NCBI GenBank assembly: GCA_030761205.1 | Contig: JAULJL010000035.1 | Coordinates: 19,137,001 to 19,201,000 of the forward strand | Direction: 5' to 3' | Length of the DNA: 64,000 nucleotides | DNA from: Fremontodendron californicum | Taxonomy: Eukaryota; Streptophyta; Magnoliopsida; Malvales; Malvaceae | Part shown: positions 10,076 to 19,198 of the stretch, in pieces | How positions within the stretch are numbered: the stretch's first letter is position 1 | How the letters are laid out: each line of letters begins with the position of its first letter | Made by a program: the position numbers and the translations under genes | Notes under the pieces: generated by a model | The model's input: only the letters and a program-made list of their open reading frames with translations | Database searches by the model: none | What the model was told of the DNA's origin: nothing

Positions 10076-13000
10076 ATGCTTGTTTGGCGACGTGATTTTA
10101 GATCTCGTCGTTTAGTTAGATTTTATTGTGAAACTTTTTCAGGTAATCTTTCTAATACAACTCCTACCATGGCTGACAATGAAAGTGTTCATGCTGAAGA
10201 TGAGAACAGACAAGTACGCACCATGCGTGACTACTTGCAACCAACTCGAAGCTCATCACCCTCTTGTTTTATTTTTCCTCTCAATGCAAACAACTTTCGT
10301 TTTAAACCAAGTATGATAGCTTTACTTCCAAATTTCCATGGGTTAGAATCGGAAAGTGCTTACTCGTTTCTAAAAGACTTCGAAGATGTATGTGTCACCT
10401 TTAATGACCAACAATGTACAAATGAAATTGTCAAGCTAAAATTATTTCCTTTTTCTTTAAAAGATAAAGCAAAAATTTGGCTTCATAATTTAAAACCAAG
10501 GTCAATTGGCACATGGCAAGAATTACAAACTGAGTTTCTAAAGAAATTTTTCCCAGCACATAAAACTACTGCTTTGAAAAGACAGATTCAAAATTTCAAT
10601 CAAAATCAAAATGAAGCATTTTTTCAGTGCTGGGAGCGTTTTAAAGATTTGTTAAGTTCTTGTCCACATCATGGTTTTGAAAAATGGCGTCTTATTAGTT
10701 TCTTTTATGAAAGTTTAACTCCCGAAACTAAACAATTTGTTGAAACAATGTGTAACGGTGAGTTTCTAGAAAAAGAACCTGAAGAAGCCTTTGACTACCT
10801 AGACCATTTGGCAGATAACTCTCAAGCCTGGCACACAGATAATTCCTCTGAAAGTTCCAATAGATCTAATCTTGTTTCTAACAGAGGAAAATATCATTTT
10901 AGTCAAGAAGATGAGATAAAAGCTAAAGTAGCTAATTTGGCTAGAAAGATTGAAGCCATGGAACTTAGAGAAGTAAAAGAAGTCAAAACGGTTAAAAATG
11001 AAGAAAGTTGTGGAATTTGTGAAATCATGGGACACCCCACTTCTGAATGTCCAAACATTCCCATTCTTAAAGAAGCGTTGCATGATCAAGTAAATTCCAT
11101 AAACACATTTAAAAAGCCTTTTCCTTCTCCTTACTCTGAAACGTATAACCCTGAATGGAGAAATCATCCCAACTTCAGTTGGCGGAATAATAATCATGTT
11201 CAGGTACCACAATCTCAAAAGCCGGGCAACACTTTTTCCTATCAACCTTCACGTGTACAAACCTTGGAAGAGACATTGCAAGCATTCATGCAAACACAAG
11301 CAAATGTGAATAACCAAACTTCACAAGACATCAATGAGATCAAAAACACCTTGTCCACATTGACAGCTTCATTACGCACTCAAGAAAAAGGTAAGTTTCC
11401 TGCTCAACCTCAGCCTAACCCTTCTACTCAATGTCTTGTTTCTTGCTCCAATGAAACTCAACAGGAAAATGCCAGTTCTATCACAACTCTTCGAAGTGGA
11501 AAGGCAATTGACAAAAACATTCCATCAAAAGACCAAGATCCTCCTTCCCCTCTGAAAAGTAATGGTAAGGATGATGGTAAGTCTGAACTTCTTGAAAATT
11601 TGGACAACGAAAAAGGTATGCATCCTGCTCCTTTTCCTCAAAGGTTGCAAACAATAAAGAATTTGAATCAAAATGCAGAAATTTATGAACTTTTCAAACA
11701 AGTTAAGATTAACATTCCTTTATTGGATGCAATCAAACAAGTTCCATCTTATGCTAAATTTTTGAAGGACATGTGCAGAGTTAAAAGGAAACATAATGTA
11801 CAAAAGAAAGCATTTTTGACGGAAAGTGTGAGCTCAATCATTCATCACCTTACTCTACCAAAATTCAAAGATCCTGGATGTCCAACAATCTCATGCATCA
11901 TTGGAAACACTAGAATAGAACGTGCATTGCTTGATCTTGGTGCTAGTGTTAATCTTTTGCCTTTTTCTATTTATCAACAGTTAGGTTTAGGTGAACTCAA
12001 GGAAACACCTGTTACACTTCAACTAGCTGATCGTTCTGTAAAAATTCCTCGAGGGATAGTTGAAGATGTTTTGGTTCAAATTGAAAATTTTTACTTCCCT
12101 GTTGATTTTATTGTTTTGGACACACATCCTGTTTCAAATCCAAATGTTCAAATTCCTGTTATATTAGGCCGTCCATTTCTTGCAACTTCTAATGCTCTGA
12201 TAAATTGCAGGAATGGTATTTTGAACATTTCTTTTGGAAATATGACTTTAGAATTAAATGTGTTCAACATTTGCAAGCAACCTGGTGATGATTCAGAAGT
12301 ACATGAAGTGGATTTCATTGAAGAACTTGTTCATGAACATCTCACCACTACCACATTCCATGATCCTTTAGAAGCTTATTTAATTGAATTTGAGTTTGAT
12401 AATGCTTCAGAAATTTCACACACTGATTCTTTGTTAAATTCTTTTCAGGATAAGCATTGTTGGAAACAAAAGTTTGAGGAACTTCCATCACTCACAAATG
12501 TCATTGTACCATCAACTATTGAACCACCCAAGCTGGATTTAAAACCATTGCCATCCGAGCTAAAATATTCCTTTTTGGGTGAGAATGAAACTTTTCCAGT
12601 CATAATTTCTTCACATCTTGATGAACTACAAGAAGGTAAGTTGTTACAACTTTTGAAAATGCACAAAAATGCATTAGGATGGACCTTAGCTGACATAAAG
12701 GGAATAAGCCCATTAATCTGCACACATAATATTTATTTAGAGGAAAATGCTAAACCCTCTAGACAAATGCAACGAAGGCTTAATCCTAATATGAAAGAAG
12801 TAGTGAGAAATGAAGTCATTAAACTTCTAGATAATGGAATCATTTATCCTATCTCTGATAGCAAATGGGTAAGTCCTACTCAAGTCGTACCTAAGAAATC
12901 TGGAGTTACTGTAGTTAAAAATGAAAACAATGAATTAATTCCAACTAGGACTGTTACTGGTTGGCGCATGTGCATTGACTACAGGAAACTTAACTCAGTG

Positions 13001-13612
13001 ACGAGGAAAGATCATTTCCCTTTGCCTTTCATGGATCAAATCTTAGAAAGAGTTGCAGGGCATGAGTTTTATTGTTTTCTAGATGGATATTCTGGGTATA
13101 ATCAAATTGCCATTGCACTTGAGGACCAAGAGAAAACCACTTTTACATGTCCTTTTGGTACTTTTGCATATCGTAGAATGCCATTTGGATTATGTAACGC
13201 CCCTGCCACATTTCAAAGATGCATGCTTAGTATTTTTAGTGACATGATTGAACGTAATCTTGAGATTTTCATGGATGATTTTTCTGTTTCTGGTGATTCA
13301 TTTGATGATTGCTTAGCCAATTTGAAAAATGTATTGATTAGGTGTGAAGAAAAAAATCTTGTTCTTAATTGGGAAAAATGTCATTTCATGGTCACTAAAG
13401 GTATTGTACTAGGTCACATTGTTTCTGCAAAAGGGATTGAGGTAGACAAGTCAAAAATTGAATTGATTGCTAATCTACCCACACCAAAGACAGTAAAGGA
13501 CATTAGGTCATTTTTGGGACATGCAGGTTTTTATAGAAGATTCATAAAAGATTTTAGCACGATATCTAAACCTCTATGTAATCTTTTAATGAAAGACACT
13601 GCATTTGAATGA
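10076..13612 (+). CDS. Gypsy gag-protease-RT polyprotein (up to a premature stop)
   Basis: This 1178-codon frame encodes a capsid of the retrotrans_gag type (FHGLESESAYSFLKDFEDVC, LKDKAKIWLHNL), a zinc-knuckle-like motif CGICEIMGHPTSEC near residue 312, an aspartic protease with the DLGASVNLLP signature typical of Athila/Tat elements near 620, and RT with IDYRKLNSVTRKDHFPLPF and the catalytic box FMDDFSV near 1065. A better gag start may be the ATG at 10169 (MADNESVHAED), which follows a pyrimidine-rich TTTTTCAG. The frame ends at TGA 13610-13612 inside the RT/RNase H junction and continues in the same frame at 13613. The stop sits where relatives normally have Trp (TGG). Confidence 0.93.
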   Translation: MLVWRRDFRSRRLVRFYCETFSGNLSNTTPTMADNESVHAEDENRQVRTMRDYLQPTRSSSPSCFIFPLNANNFRFKPSMIALLPNFHGLESESAYSFLKDFEDVCVTFNDQQCTNEIVKLKLFPFSLKDKAKIWLHNLKPRSIGTWQELQTEFLKKFFPAHKTTALKRQIQNFNQNQNEAFFQCWERFKDLLSSCPHHGFEKWRLISFFYESLTPETKQFVETMCNGEFLEKEPEEAFDYLDHLADNSQAWHTDNSSESSNRSNLVSNRGKYHFSQEDEIKAKVANLARKIEAMELREVKEVKTVKNEESCGICEIMGHPTSECPNIPILKEALHDQVNSINTFKKPFPSPYSETYNPEWRNHPNFSWRNNNHVQVPQSQKPGNTFSYQPSRVQTLEETLQAFMQTQANVNNQTSQDINEIKNTLSTLTASLRTQEKGKFPAQPQPNPSTQCLVSCSNETQQENASSITTLRSGKAIDKNIPSKDQDPPSPLKSNGKDDGKSELLENLDNEKGMHPAPFPQRLQTIKNLNQNAEIYELFKQVKINIPLLDAIKQVPSYAKFLKDMCRVKRKHNVQKKAFLTESVSSIIHHLTLPKFKDPGCPTISCIIGNTRIERALLDLGASVNLLPFSIYQQLGLGELKETPVTLQLADRSVKIPRGIVEDVLVQIENFYFPVDFIVLDTHPVSNPNVQIPVILGRPFLATSNALINCRNGILNISFGNMTLELNVFNICKQPGDDSEVHEVDFIEELVHEHLTTTTFHDPLEAYLIEFEFDNASEISHTDSLLNSFQDKHCWKQKFEELPSLTNVIVPSTIEPPKLDLKPLPSELKYSFLGENETFPVIISSHLDELQEGKLLQLLKMHKNALGWTLADIKGISPLICTHNIYLEENAKPSRQMQRRLNPNMKEVVRNEVIKLLDNGIIYPISDSKWVSPTQVVPKKSGVTVVKNENNELIPTRTVTGWRMCIDYRKLNSVTRKDHFPLPFMDQILERVAGHEFYCFLDGYSGYNQIAIALEDQEKTTFTCPFGTFAYRRMPFGLCNAPATFQRCMLSIFSDMIERNLEIFMDDFSVSGDSFDDCLANLKNVLIRCEEKNLVLNWEKCHFMVTKGIVLGHIVSAKGIEVDKSKIELIANLPTPKTVKDIRSFLGHAGFYRRFIKDFSTISKPLCNLLMKDTAFE

Positions 13613-15436
13613 ACTAAAGATTGTGAAGATGCTTTTGAAAAACTCAAAAATATGCTCATTACTGCTCCTATTATGAGATCTCCTGATTGGTCTTTACCAT
13701 TTAAAATAATGTGTGATGCTAGTAACTATGCTGTTGGTGCTGTGTTAGGACAAAGGAAAGATAAGAAACCACGTGTAATTTACTATGCAAGTAAAACTTT
13801 AAATAGAGCCCAAATGAATTATTCCACTACAGAAAAGGAATTACTTGCAGTTGTTTTTGCATTGGATAAATTCAGATCTTACCTTGTTGGATCATCAATT
13901 GTTGTCTTTAGTGATCATGCAGCTTTAAAATATCTTCTCTGTAAGAAGGATGCAAAACCTAGGTTGCTGAGGTGGATCCTTTTGCTGCAAGAATTTGACA
14001 TCACCATTCGAGATAAAAAAGGAGTAGAAAATGTGGTGGCTGATCATTTATCAAGACTTGTTTGTGATGAACGTTTTGGAACCTCACCAATAAATGATAC
14101 TTTTCCTGATGAACAACTTCTAATTGTCTCCACGACACCTTGGTTTGCTGACATTGCTAATTTTCTTGCTACAGGAAAAATTCCTTCTCAATGGAGCCCC
14201 CAAGATAAAAGGAAGTTTCTGAATGAGGTAAAGAAGTTCTACTGGGATGACCCTTACTTGTTCAAATATTGTCCTGATCAGATTTTTCGAAGATGCATTC
14301 CCGACAATGAGGTAAGTAGTGTAATTAAGTTTTGTCATTCCGAGGCATGTGGTGGTCATTTTTCATCAAAGAAAACTGCTGCAAAAATTTTACAGTGTGG
14401 ATTTTACTGGCCAACTTTATTCAAAGATGCATATAATTTTTGCAAGTCATGTGAAAGTTGTCAAAAATTAGGTTCCATTTCGAAAAGAAACATGATGCCT
14501 TTGAACCCAATTCTTGTAATTGAAATTTTTGACTGTTGGGGTATTGATTTCATGGGACCATTTCCACCATCTTTTGGTTTCTTATACATTTTAGTTGCAA
14601 TAGATTATGTTTCAAAGTGGATAGAGGCAATTCCATGTCGAAATAATGATCACAAAACAGTGATTAAATTTTTAAAAGAAAATATTTTGAGTCGATTTGG
14701 AATTCCTCGATCTATCATAAGTGATGGGGGAACACATTTTTGCAACAAGGTTTTTGAAACATTAATGAAGAAATATGCCATTACACACAAAGTTGCAACC
14801 CCTTATCACCCGCAGACAAATGGACAGGTAGAATTAGCAAATAGGGAGATTAAACAAATTTTGGAAAAGACGGTTAATCCAAATCGCAAAGATTGGTCTC
14901 TTAGACTTAACGATGCATTATGGGCCTATCGAACAGCTTTTAAAACAGCATTGGGCATGTATCCTTATAGGCTAGTTTATGGAAAACCTTGTCATTTACC
15001 TGTGGAACTTGAGCATAAAGCATATTGGGCCATTAAAATGTTCAACTCAAACCTTGATGACGCTTCTAATTTACGGAAATTACAAATAAATGAACTTGAG
15101 GAACTCAGAAATGATGCATATGAGAATTCTAAAATTCATAAAGAAAGAACTAAAGCCTTTCATGACAAGTTAATTTCAAGAAAAATATTTGATGTTGGGC
15201 AAAAAGTTCTACTTTATAATTCTAGACTTCACATATTTCCTGGTAAGTTGAGATCAAGATGGACTGGCCCATTTGTGGTTAAACATGTGTATCATTATGG
15301 AGTAGTTGACATTGAGAATCCTCAAAATGGTAACGTATTCAAGGTAAATGGACAAAGACTCAAACTCTTTTTGGAAAATCATGTTACTCAAGAAGAGGTT
15401 GTTTTTCTTTCTGATCCTTGTTTTGAAAATAACTAG
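13613..15436 (+). CDS. Gypsy RNase H and integrase (in phase after the stop)
   Basis: In phase with the preceding frame; the first ATG is at 13652, giving 594 aa. It contains RNase H (IMCDASNYAVGAVLGQ, STTEKELLAVVFALDKFRSY, SDHAAL), the integrase HHCC zinc-finger region (HSEACGGHF...CKSCESCQKLG), and the integrase core Asp-Asp-Glu (WGIDFMGPFP, IISDGGTHFC, TNGQVELANREI). The C-terminal part carries KAFHDKLISRKIFDVGQKVLLYNSRL-type sequence usual for Athila integrases. No chromodomain is evident, again fitting Athila/Tat. It would be made only by read-through of the TGA at 13610. Confidence 0.92.
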   Translation, partial: TKDCEDAFEKLKNMLITAPIMRSPDWSLPFKIMCDASNYAVGAVLGQRKDKKPRVIYYASKTLNRAQMNYSTTEKELLAVVFALDKFRSYLVGSSIVVFSDHAALKYLLCKKDAKPRLLRWILLLQEFDITIRDKKGVENVVADHLSRLVCDERFGTSPINDTFPDEQLLIVSTTPWFADIANFLATGKIPSQWSPQDKRKFLNEVKKFYWDDPYLFKYCPDQIFRRCIPDNEVSSVIKFCHSEACGGHFSSKKTAAKILQCGFYWPTLFKDAYNFCKSCESCQKLGSISKRNMMPLNPILVIEIFDCWGIDFMGPFPPSFGFLYILVAIDYVSKWIEAIPCRNNDHKTVIKFLKENILSRFGIPRSIISDGGTHFCNKVFETLMKKYAITHKVATPYHPQTNGQVELANREIKQILEKTVNPNRKDWSLRLNDALWAYRTAFKTALGMYPYRLVYGKPCHLPVELEHKAYWAIKMFNSNLDDASNLRKLQINELEELRNDAYENSKIHKERTKAFHDKLISRKIFDVGQKVLLYNSRLHIFPGKLRSRWTGPFVVKHVYHYGVVDIENPQNGNVFKVNGQRLKLFLENHVTQEEVVFLSDPCFENN

Positions 15437-15578
15437 ATGTAAATATAATTTTTTTTAACCCCGGTTAAATGACGGATAACGGTACTCCGTGATTATTTAA
15501 ATCGGTTCCATCAGCTACCCACAAAACTGATATTGTATATAAATTTCTCTTTCAATTTATTTTTCATTTTTTTTCAAG

Positions 15579-16115
15579 ATGGATGATATTCTCACAAGAT
15601 TGCAGAAACGATTTCCTCCTTTTCCTCGAAATATTTTACTGAAGCTTTACCAAGTTCGATTTGAAAGATTAAGAATGCTTATGCACAAAGGGATTCCTGA
15701 AGACATACGTTGGATAATTGAAGCCAAGGTACGTGAAGATGAATATCTTCCTGTTTTGCATTTACCAGGTACAGGTAGAAGCACTTTTGCAAAGAAGCGA
15801 CGAGCAAAGCGCATGAGTTCAAATTGCCACAAATGTGCACGATGGACGTGTAACGATAAATGTCGTTCTATTGGGATTCTGTCCTATAATCGAGATGATA
15901 AAATTGAATTCATTAAGGATGGACTGAGTAAGGAGAATTTGGGTAATATCCAACTTTCTCTTGAGACGCATCCTAGTGGAGACGTACAAAGAGAAATTCT
16001 TGATTTATGGCCGCAATTCCAAAGGGAATGGCAACATCTTGGGAATCTGATGTTAAAAGACCCTGTTTGCCAGCTTGTAAGAAAACTGGATGGGAAGCAT
16101 ATCCTCGACTCATAG
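15579..16115 (+). CDS. Gypsy accessory ORF (ORF-X), basic/Cys-cluster protein, 178 aa, unknown function
   Basis: This intact ORF starts 142 bp after pol. Its N-terminal half is helical and charged (LTRLQKRFPPFPRNILLKLY), followed by VREDEYLPVLHLPG, a basic patch KKRRAKR at residues 72-78, and a Cys cluster C83-x2-C86-x4-C91-x3-C95 with His84. It has no signal peptide or membrane helix, so it is not an envelope-like protein. The basic patch plus possible zinc site suggests nucleic-acid binding or nuclear targeting; that is inference. The ATG directly follows TTTTTTCAAG, a splice-acceptor-like sequence, with a TATA-like TGTATATAAAT about 45 bp upstream. I have a vague impression of similar ORFs downstream of pol in other plant Gypsy elements but cannot confirm it. 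Confidence 0.8.
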   Translation: MDDILTRLQKRFPPFPRNILLKLYQVRFERLRMLMHKGIPEDIRWIIEAKVREDEYLPVLHLPGTGRSTFAKKRRAKRMSSNCHKCARWTCNDKCRSIGILSYNRDDKIEFIKDGLSKENLGNIQLSLETHPSGDVQREILDLWPQFQREWQHLGNLMLKDPVCQLVRKLDGKHILDS

Positions 16116-16479
16116 AAGGCGTTTAAGCCGTTTCTGGACGTAAAACCAGAGGAAGATGTGAGCCACAATCACAACTACAATAAATGACTTCTCAACTTTT
16201 GGTTTGATTTGCAATAACTTCATTTCAGTTTAATTTACGTGTTGTTAGATTTGTGTAATTATTCTCGTTTTTTTTTTTTGCATTGGTCTTTTACAGTTGA
16301 TTTTTCTTCTCTTTTTGATTTTCTTCCTGAAATCACGCAAAAATCTTTTGTTAGGTTAACATTTTCTTCTGACATGTCAAATACACTTTCGGCGACATTA
16401 TTACTATTGTCTGATTCATTACTCAGTCCTCTATATATTACACCATGTACTCATTCTCTTTCAGGCACTTGAAAAAAAA

Positions 16480-17127
16480 ATGGAAAGTACTTCGTCCCAG
16501 CGCATTAAAAAAATTTGTGTCTTTGAAGGTGCTTATCCAGGGAAAAATAACATATTCGCTGATGAAGCCATAAGAGTTGGAGTAATACTTGCCCAACAAA
16601 AGATCCAGTTGATTTATGGAGGCGGTAGTACGGGTTTAATGGGAGCAGTCGCTACATCAGCACACGCCGGAGGAAGTCCAGTTCTAGGAATCGTGCCACA
16701 ACTATTCACAGGTTTTTGTGGACCTACCGTGGGTAAGGAAATACAAGTCTGGAGTATCCCTGAACGGATGACAATCATGTACCATTCTGTCGATGCATTC
16801 ATTGCTTTACCAGGAGGTCTGGGTACATTGGAAGAAATAGCTTGCGTGGCTTATTGGTCATCTTTGGTCACAAATAAGAAACCCATTGGTTTGCTTAATA
16901 TTAATGGTTATTTTAGTAATTTGCTTTCATATTTAGATAATGCTGTGGATAATGGATTCATGTTTTCAGAGGCAAGGAGAACCATAATTTCTGCTACAAC
17001 CATTGAAGATTTACTCAAAAAGCTCCAAGCTTATGAGTATTTATCTGCTACGGTTGTTTCGCAAACGCTCGGAAAAAGAAAAAGAGATATGGACGAGCAA
17101 GGAGTGGGTTGCACTCTGTCTTTGTAA
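16480..17127 (+). CDS. LOG-family cytokinin riboside 5'-monophosphate phosphoribohydrolase homologue captured in the Gypsy element
   Basis: The intact 215-aa ORF is a full-length LOG homologue (plant LOGs are about 215-230 aa). LOG enzymes cleave cytokinin nucleotides to free active cytokinins in the cytosol and nucleus. Seen here: KKICVFEGAYPGKN at the N-terminus, QLIYGGGSTGLMGAVA (residues 43-58), Arg96 at the catalytic position (IPERMTIM), LPGGLGTLEEI (110-120) holding the PGGxGTxxE motif with Glu119, and KPIGLLNINGYFSNLLSYLD (134-153). Odd points: the usual FCGSS loop is FEGAY, so Cys and both Ser are lost; the tail has a basic GKRKRD motif (198-203). There are no introns, unlike plant LOG genes. 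It lies 364 bp after ORF-X and 2 kb before the 3' LTR. The older label lysine decarboxylase is a misnomer for this fold. Activity is unproven. Confidence 0.92.
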   Translation: MESTSSQRIKKICVFEGAYPGKNNIFADEAIRVGVILAQQKIQLIYGGGSTGLMGAVATSAHAGGSPVLGIVPQLFTGFCGPTVGKEIQVWSIPERMTIMYHSVDAFIALPGGLGTLEEIACVAYWSSLVTNKKPIGLLNINGYFSNLLSYLDNAVDNGFMFSEARRTIISATTIEDLLKKLQAYEYLSATVVSQTLGKRKRDMDEQGVGCTLSL

Positions 17128-17247
17128 CATTATCTAACATTTTGTTTGTTATGTCTCAGTTATAATAAGTGGTTAGCAACCTCTGCAGGTAATATCTCCT
17201 AAATTCTACCTTTAGTAGGGGGTAAGGGACATATTTTGCTAATTTGT

Positions 17248-17458
17248 AAAAAAAAAAAAATTTGATGTGTTTTAAGCCATTTAGAAGTATTCATTCTGAA
17301 CAAGGTCTGAGTAAGGGAGACTTGAGACATACCTTGTCAGTTTGATTTTTTCTTTCAAAAAAAAAAAAGTTTGTTGTGTTTTAAGCAATTTAGAAGTATT
17401 CATTCTGAACAAGGTCTGAGTAAGGGAGACTTGAGACATACCTTGTCAGTTTGATTTT
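17248..17458 (+). repeat. Tandem duplication of about 100-110 bp
   Basis: The block from an A-run through TTTTAAGC, AAGTATTCATTCTGAACAAG and CTTGTCAGTTTGATTTT occurs twice in a row (about 17248-17350 and 17358-17458). Only a couple of differences are visible in the body. The A-runs at the head of each unit suggest slippage or unequal exchange. Confidence 0.9.
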
Positions 17459-19183
17459 AATCTTTTTATGTTTACTTGTTAATTTTTGTTTAGTATTTTA
17501 GGATTATTTAGGTTGCATGAGTTTGTTTTGTTTTGAGTCTTAGTTATTCCTATTCTTATGTTATTAGTTCTTTTCTCTTACACATGATTCTTTCATTTGG
17601 GTTAATAGACTTACATTGAGGACAATGTAAGAATTAAGTGTGGGGGGAACGATTTAGGATTTCTTTTATTTTTGTCTACTATTTTTTTTATGAGTCTTTA
17701 TTATTATTATTATTATTTTAATGTGTTCTAGTTCCTTTTTAATACAATGATGAGATATGAATTGCATAAGTCTAAAACAGATTTATTAGTGAGAAGATTT
17801 TCATGAGAATTGAGCTTGATGTCAACCTTTTTATGAGCCAATGTTAATATGATATGTTGATTGAGAAAGAAGCATATTTAGACTTAATCTGACTTGTATA
17901 ATCATCCTTGTGAGTTTTTGAGCCTATAATGATTGATGCATTATACAAATCAATCTAATTTCTTTCTTGAGTGCTCTTATGATTACATGATTCTCTAGAA
18001 CTTGCTTTAAACTGTTTGAGACTATATTGATACATGTGACAACATGAATATGATAGAGGCATTAGGATTATAACCAGAGCCAAACAGCCATCCATTATTA
18101 ATGTTCTAAGAGAACATCCCCACTAGTGAGCCAATTTGAGCCTACATTAAATATGCTATTTTATTGGTAACCAGAACTTACACCTAGCCTAAATATACTT
18201 ATATCCTTACCCTTGTTCTAAAGATGGATTATATATTTTGAGACATATTGCAAAAACAAGGGATACTTTTTGAAAATTTGGGTTAGAACGAAAGATAAGT
18301 GTAGGGGAGGAGAGAGGCAAAAGTCAAGAGAAAAAGAAAGGGATCATTGTCAAATACATTCCCATATTAAAAAAAAAAAATCTTCTCTTGAACTTCTAGT
18401 TAAAGTAAAGAAAAAGATGTTACAAAGTTGATTAGAATGAAGCAAAGGCTCAACATGAATATTTAGCCTATGTTATTATGTGCTTTATAAGAGTTTTGAG
18501 AAGTTTTATTTGTATGATCTTATTATGTCTCTAAACTCTATGAACTCTTTGGAACCTTTGTGATATTTTTATCCTTTTGTTCTTTAACCACATTATAACC
18601 CTTTGGCCCCATTACAACCTTGAAAAAAGACCTCTTGATTTATGAAGTTGTATGATCTAAATAGTGGATAATAGGTGGACAAGCAAGCATATGGTAGAAC
18701 TGTTTTCATGAGATTGATTGAGTGTAAACACTTTACCACTACTTTAAAGAGTGAAAATCATGAGAGTATAGTGAAAAGTTGAGATTAAGTTGAATATGCA
18801 CTATTTTGATTGAAATATGTTATGTTAATATTGGTTTAACTCATTTATTTACATTCAAGCAAAAATTTTTGTGAAATTCTTTGAACTATTGATTAGTTTA
18901 TAAGACTTGTTCAAAGATTGTCTCTAATTTATATTGAAAGGATTAGGAGTAAATATTTTTAGTGTATGTAGTTTACTTATATTTTAGTTTTTCAATGTTT
19001 GTGGGTATCGTTCTAGCAAACCCTCACGAGACTAAACTCGTCCACTAGGGACACCTAGGGGTTTAAAGGCTTGTGTCACATGCTAAGTGCCACCGTGATT
19101 TCCAACGAAAATGGATTAGATTAGATTTTCTTATTTTATTTTTATTGAGTCGTTGCTAGGGACTAGCAACAATCCAAGTGTAG

Positions 19184-19198
19184 GGGTGTGATAACTCG
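19184..19198 (+). other. Gypsy polypurine tract
   Basis: AAGTGTAGGGGTG ends directly at the TG of the 3' LTR and is the expected plus-strand primer. It is weaker than the G-rich run near 17640. Confidence 0.6.

Larger units (their letters stand above)
17128..19198 (+). other. Gypsy 3' non-coding region
   Basis: These 2.07 kb between the LOG ORF and the 3' LTR hold no frame that I can assign to a protein. Visible are a tandem duplication (17248-17458), a purine run AAGTGTGGGGGGAACG near 17636-17651 that resembles an internal polypurine tract, and several A-runs. Athila-type elements are known for long non-coding or env-like DNA at this place. Confidence 0.75.

Noticed and set aside
15579..16115. 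Gypsy ORF-X as an envelope gene (a retrovirus-like element)
   Set aside because: There is no signal peptide, membrane helix or coiled-coil fusion region. The protein is small, basic and Cys-bearing.
16480..17127. Calling the LOG homologue a lysine decarboxylase
   Set aside because: That is an old family label. The PGGxGTxxE motif and overall length identify the LOG phosphoribohydrolase family, which is not a decarboxylase.
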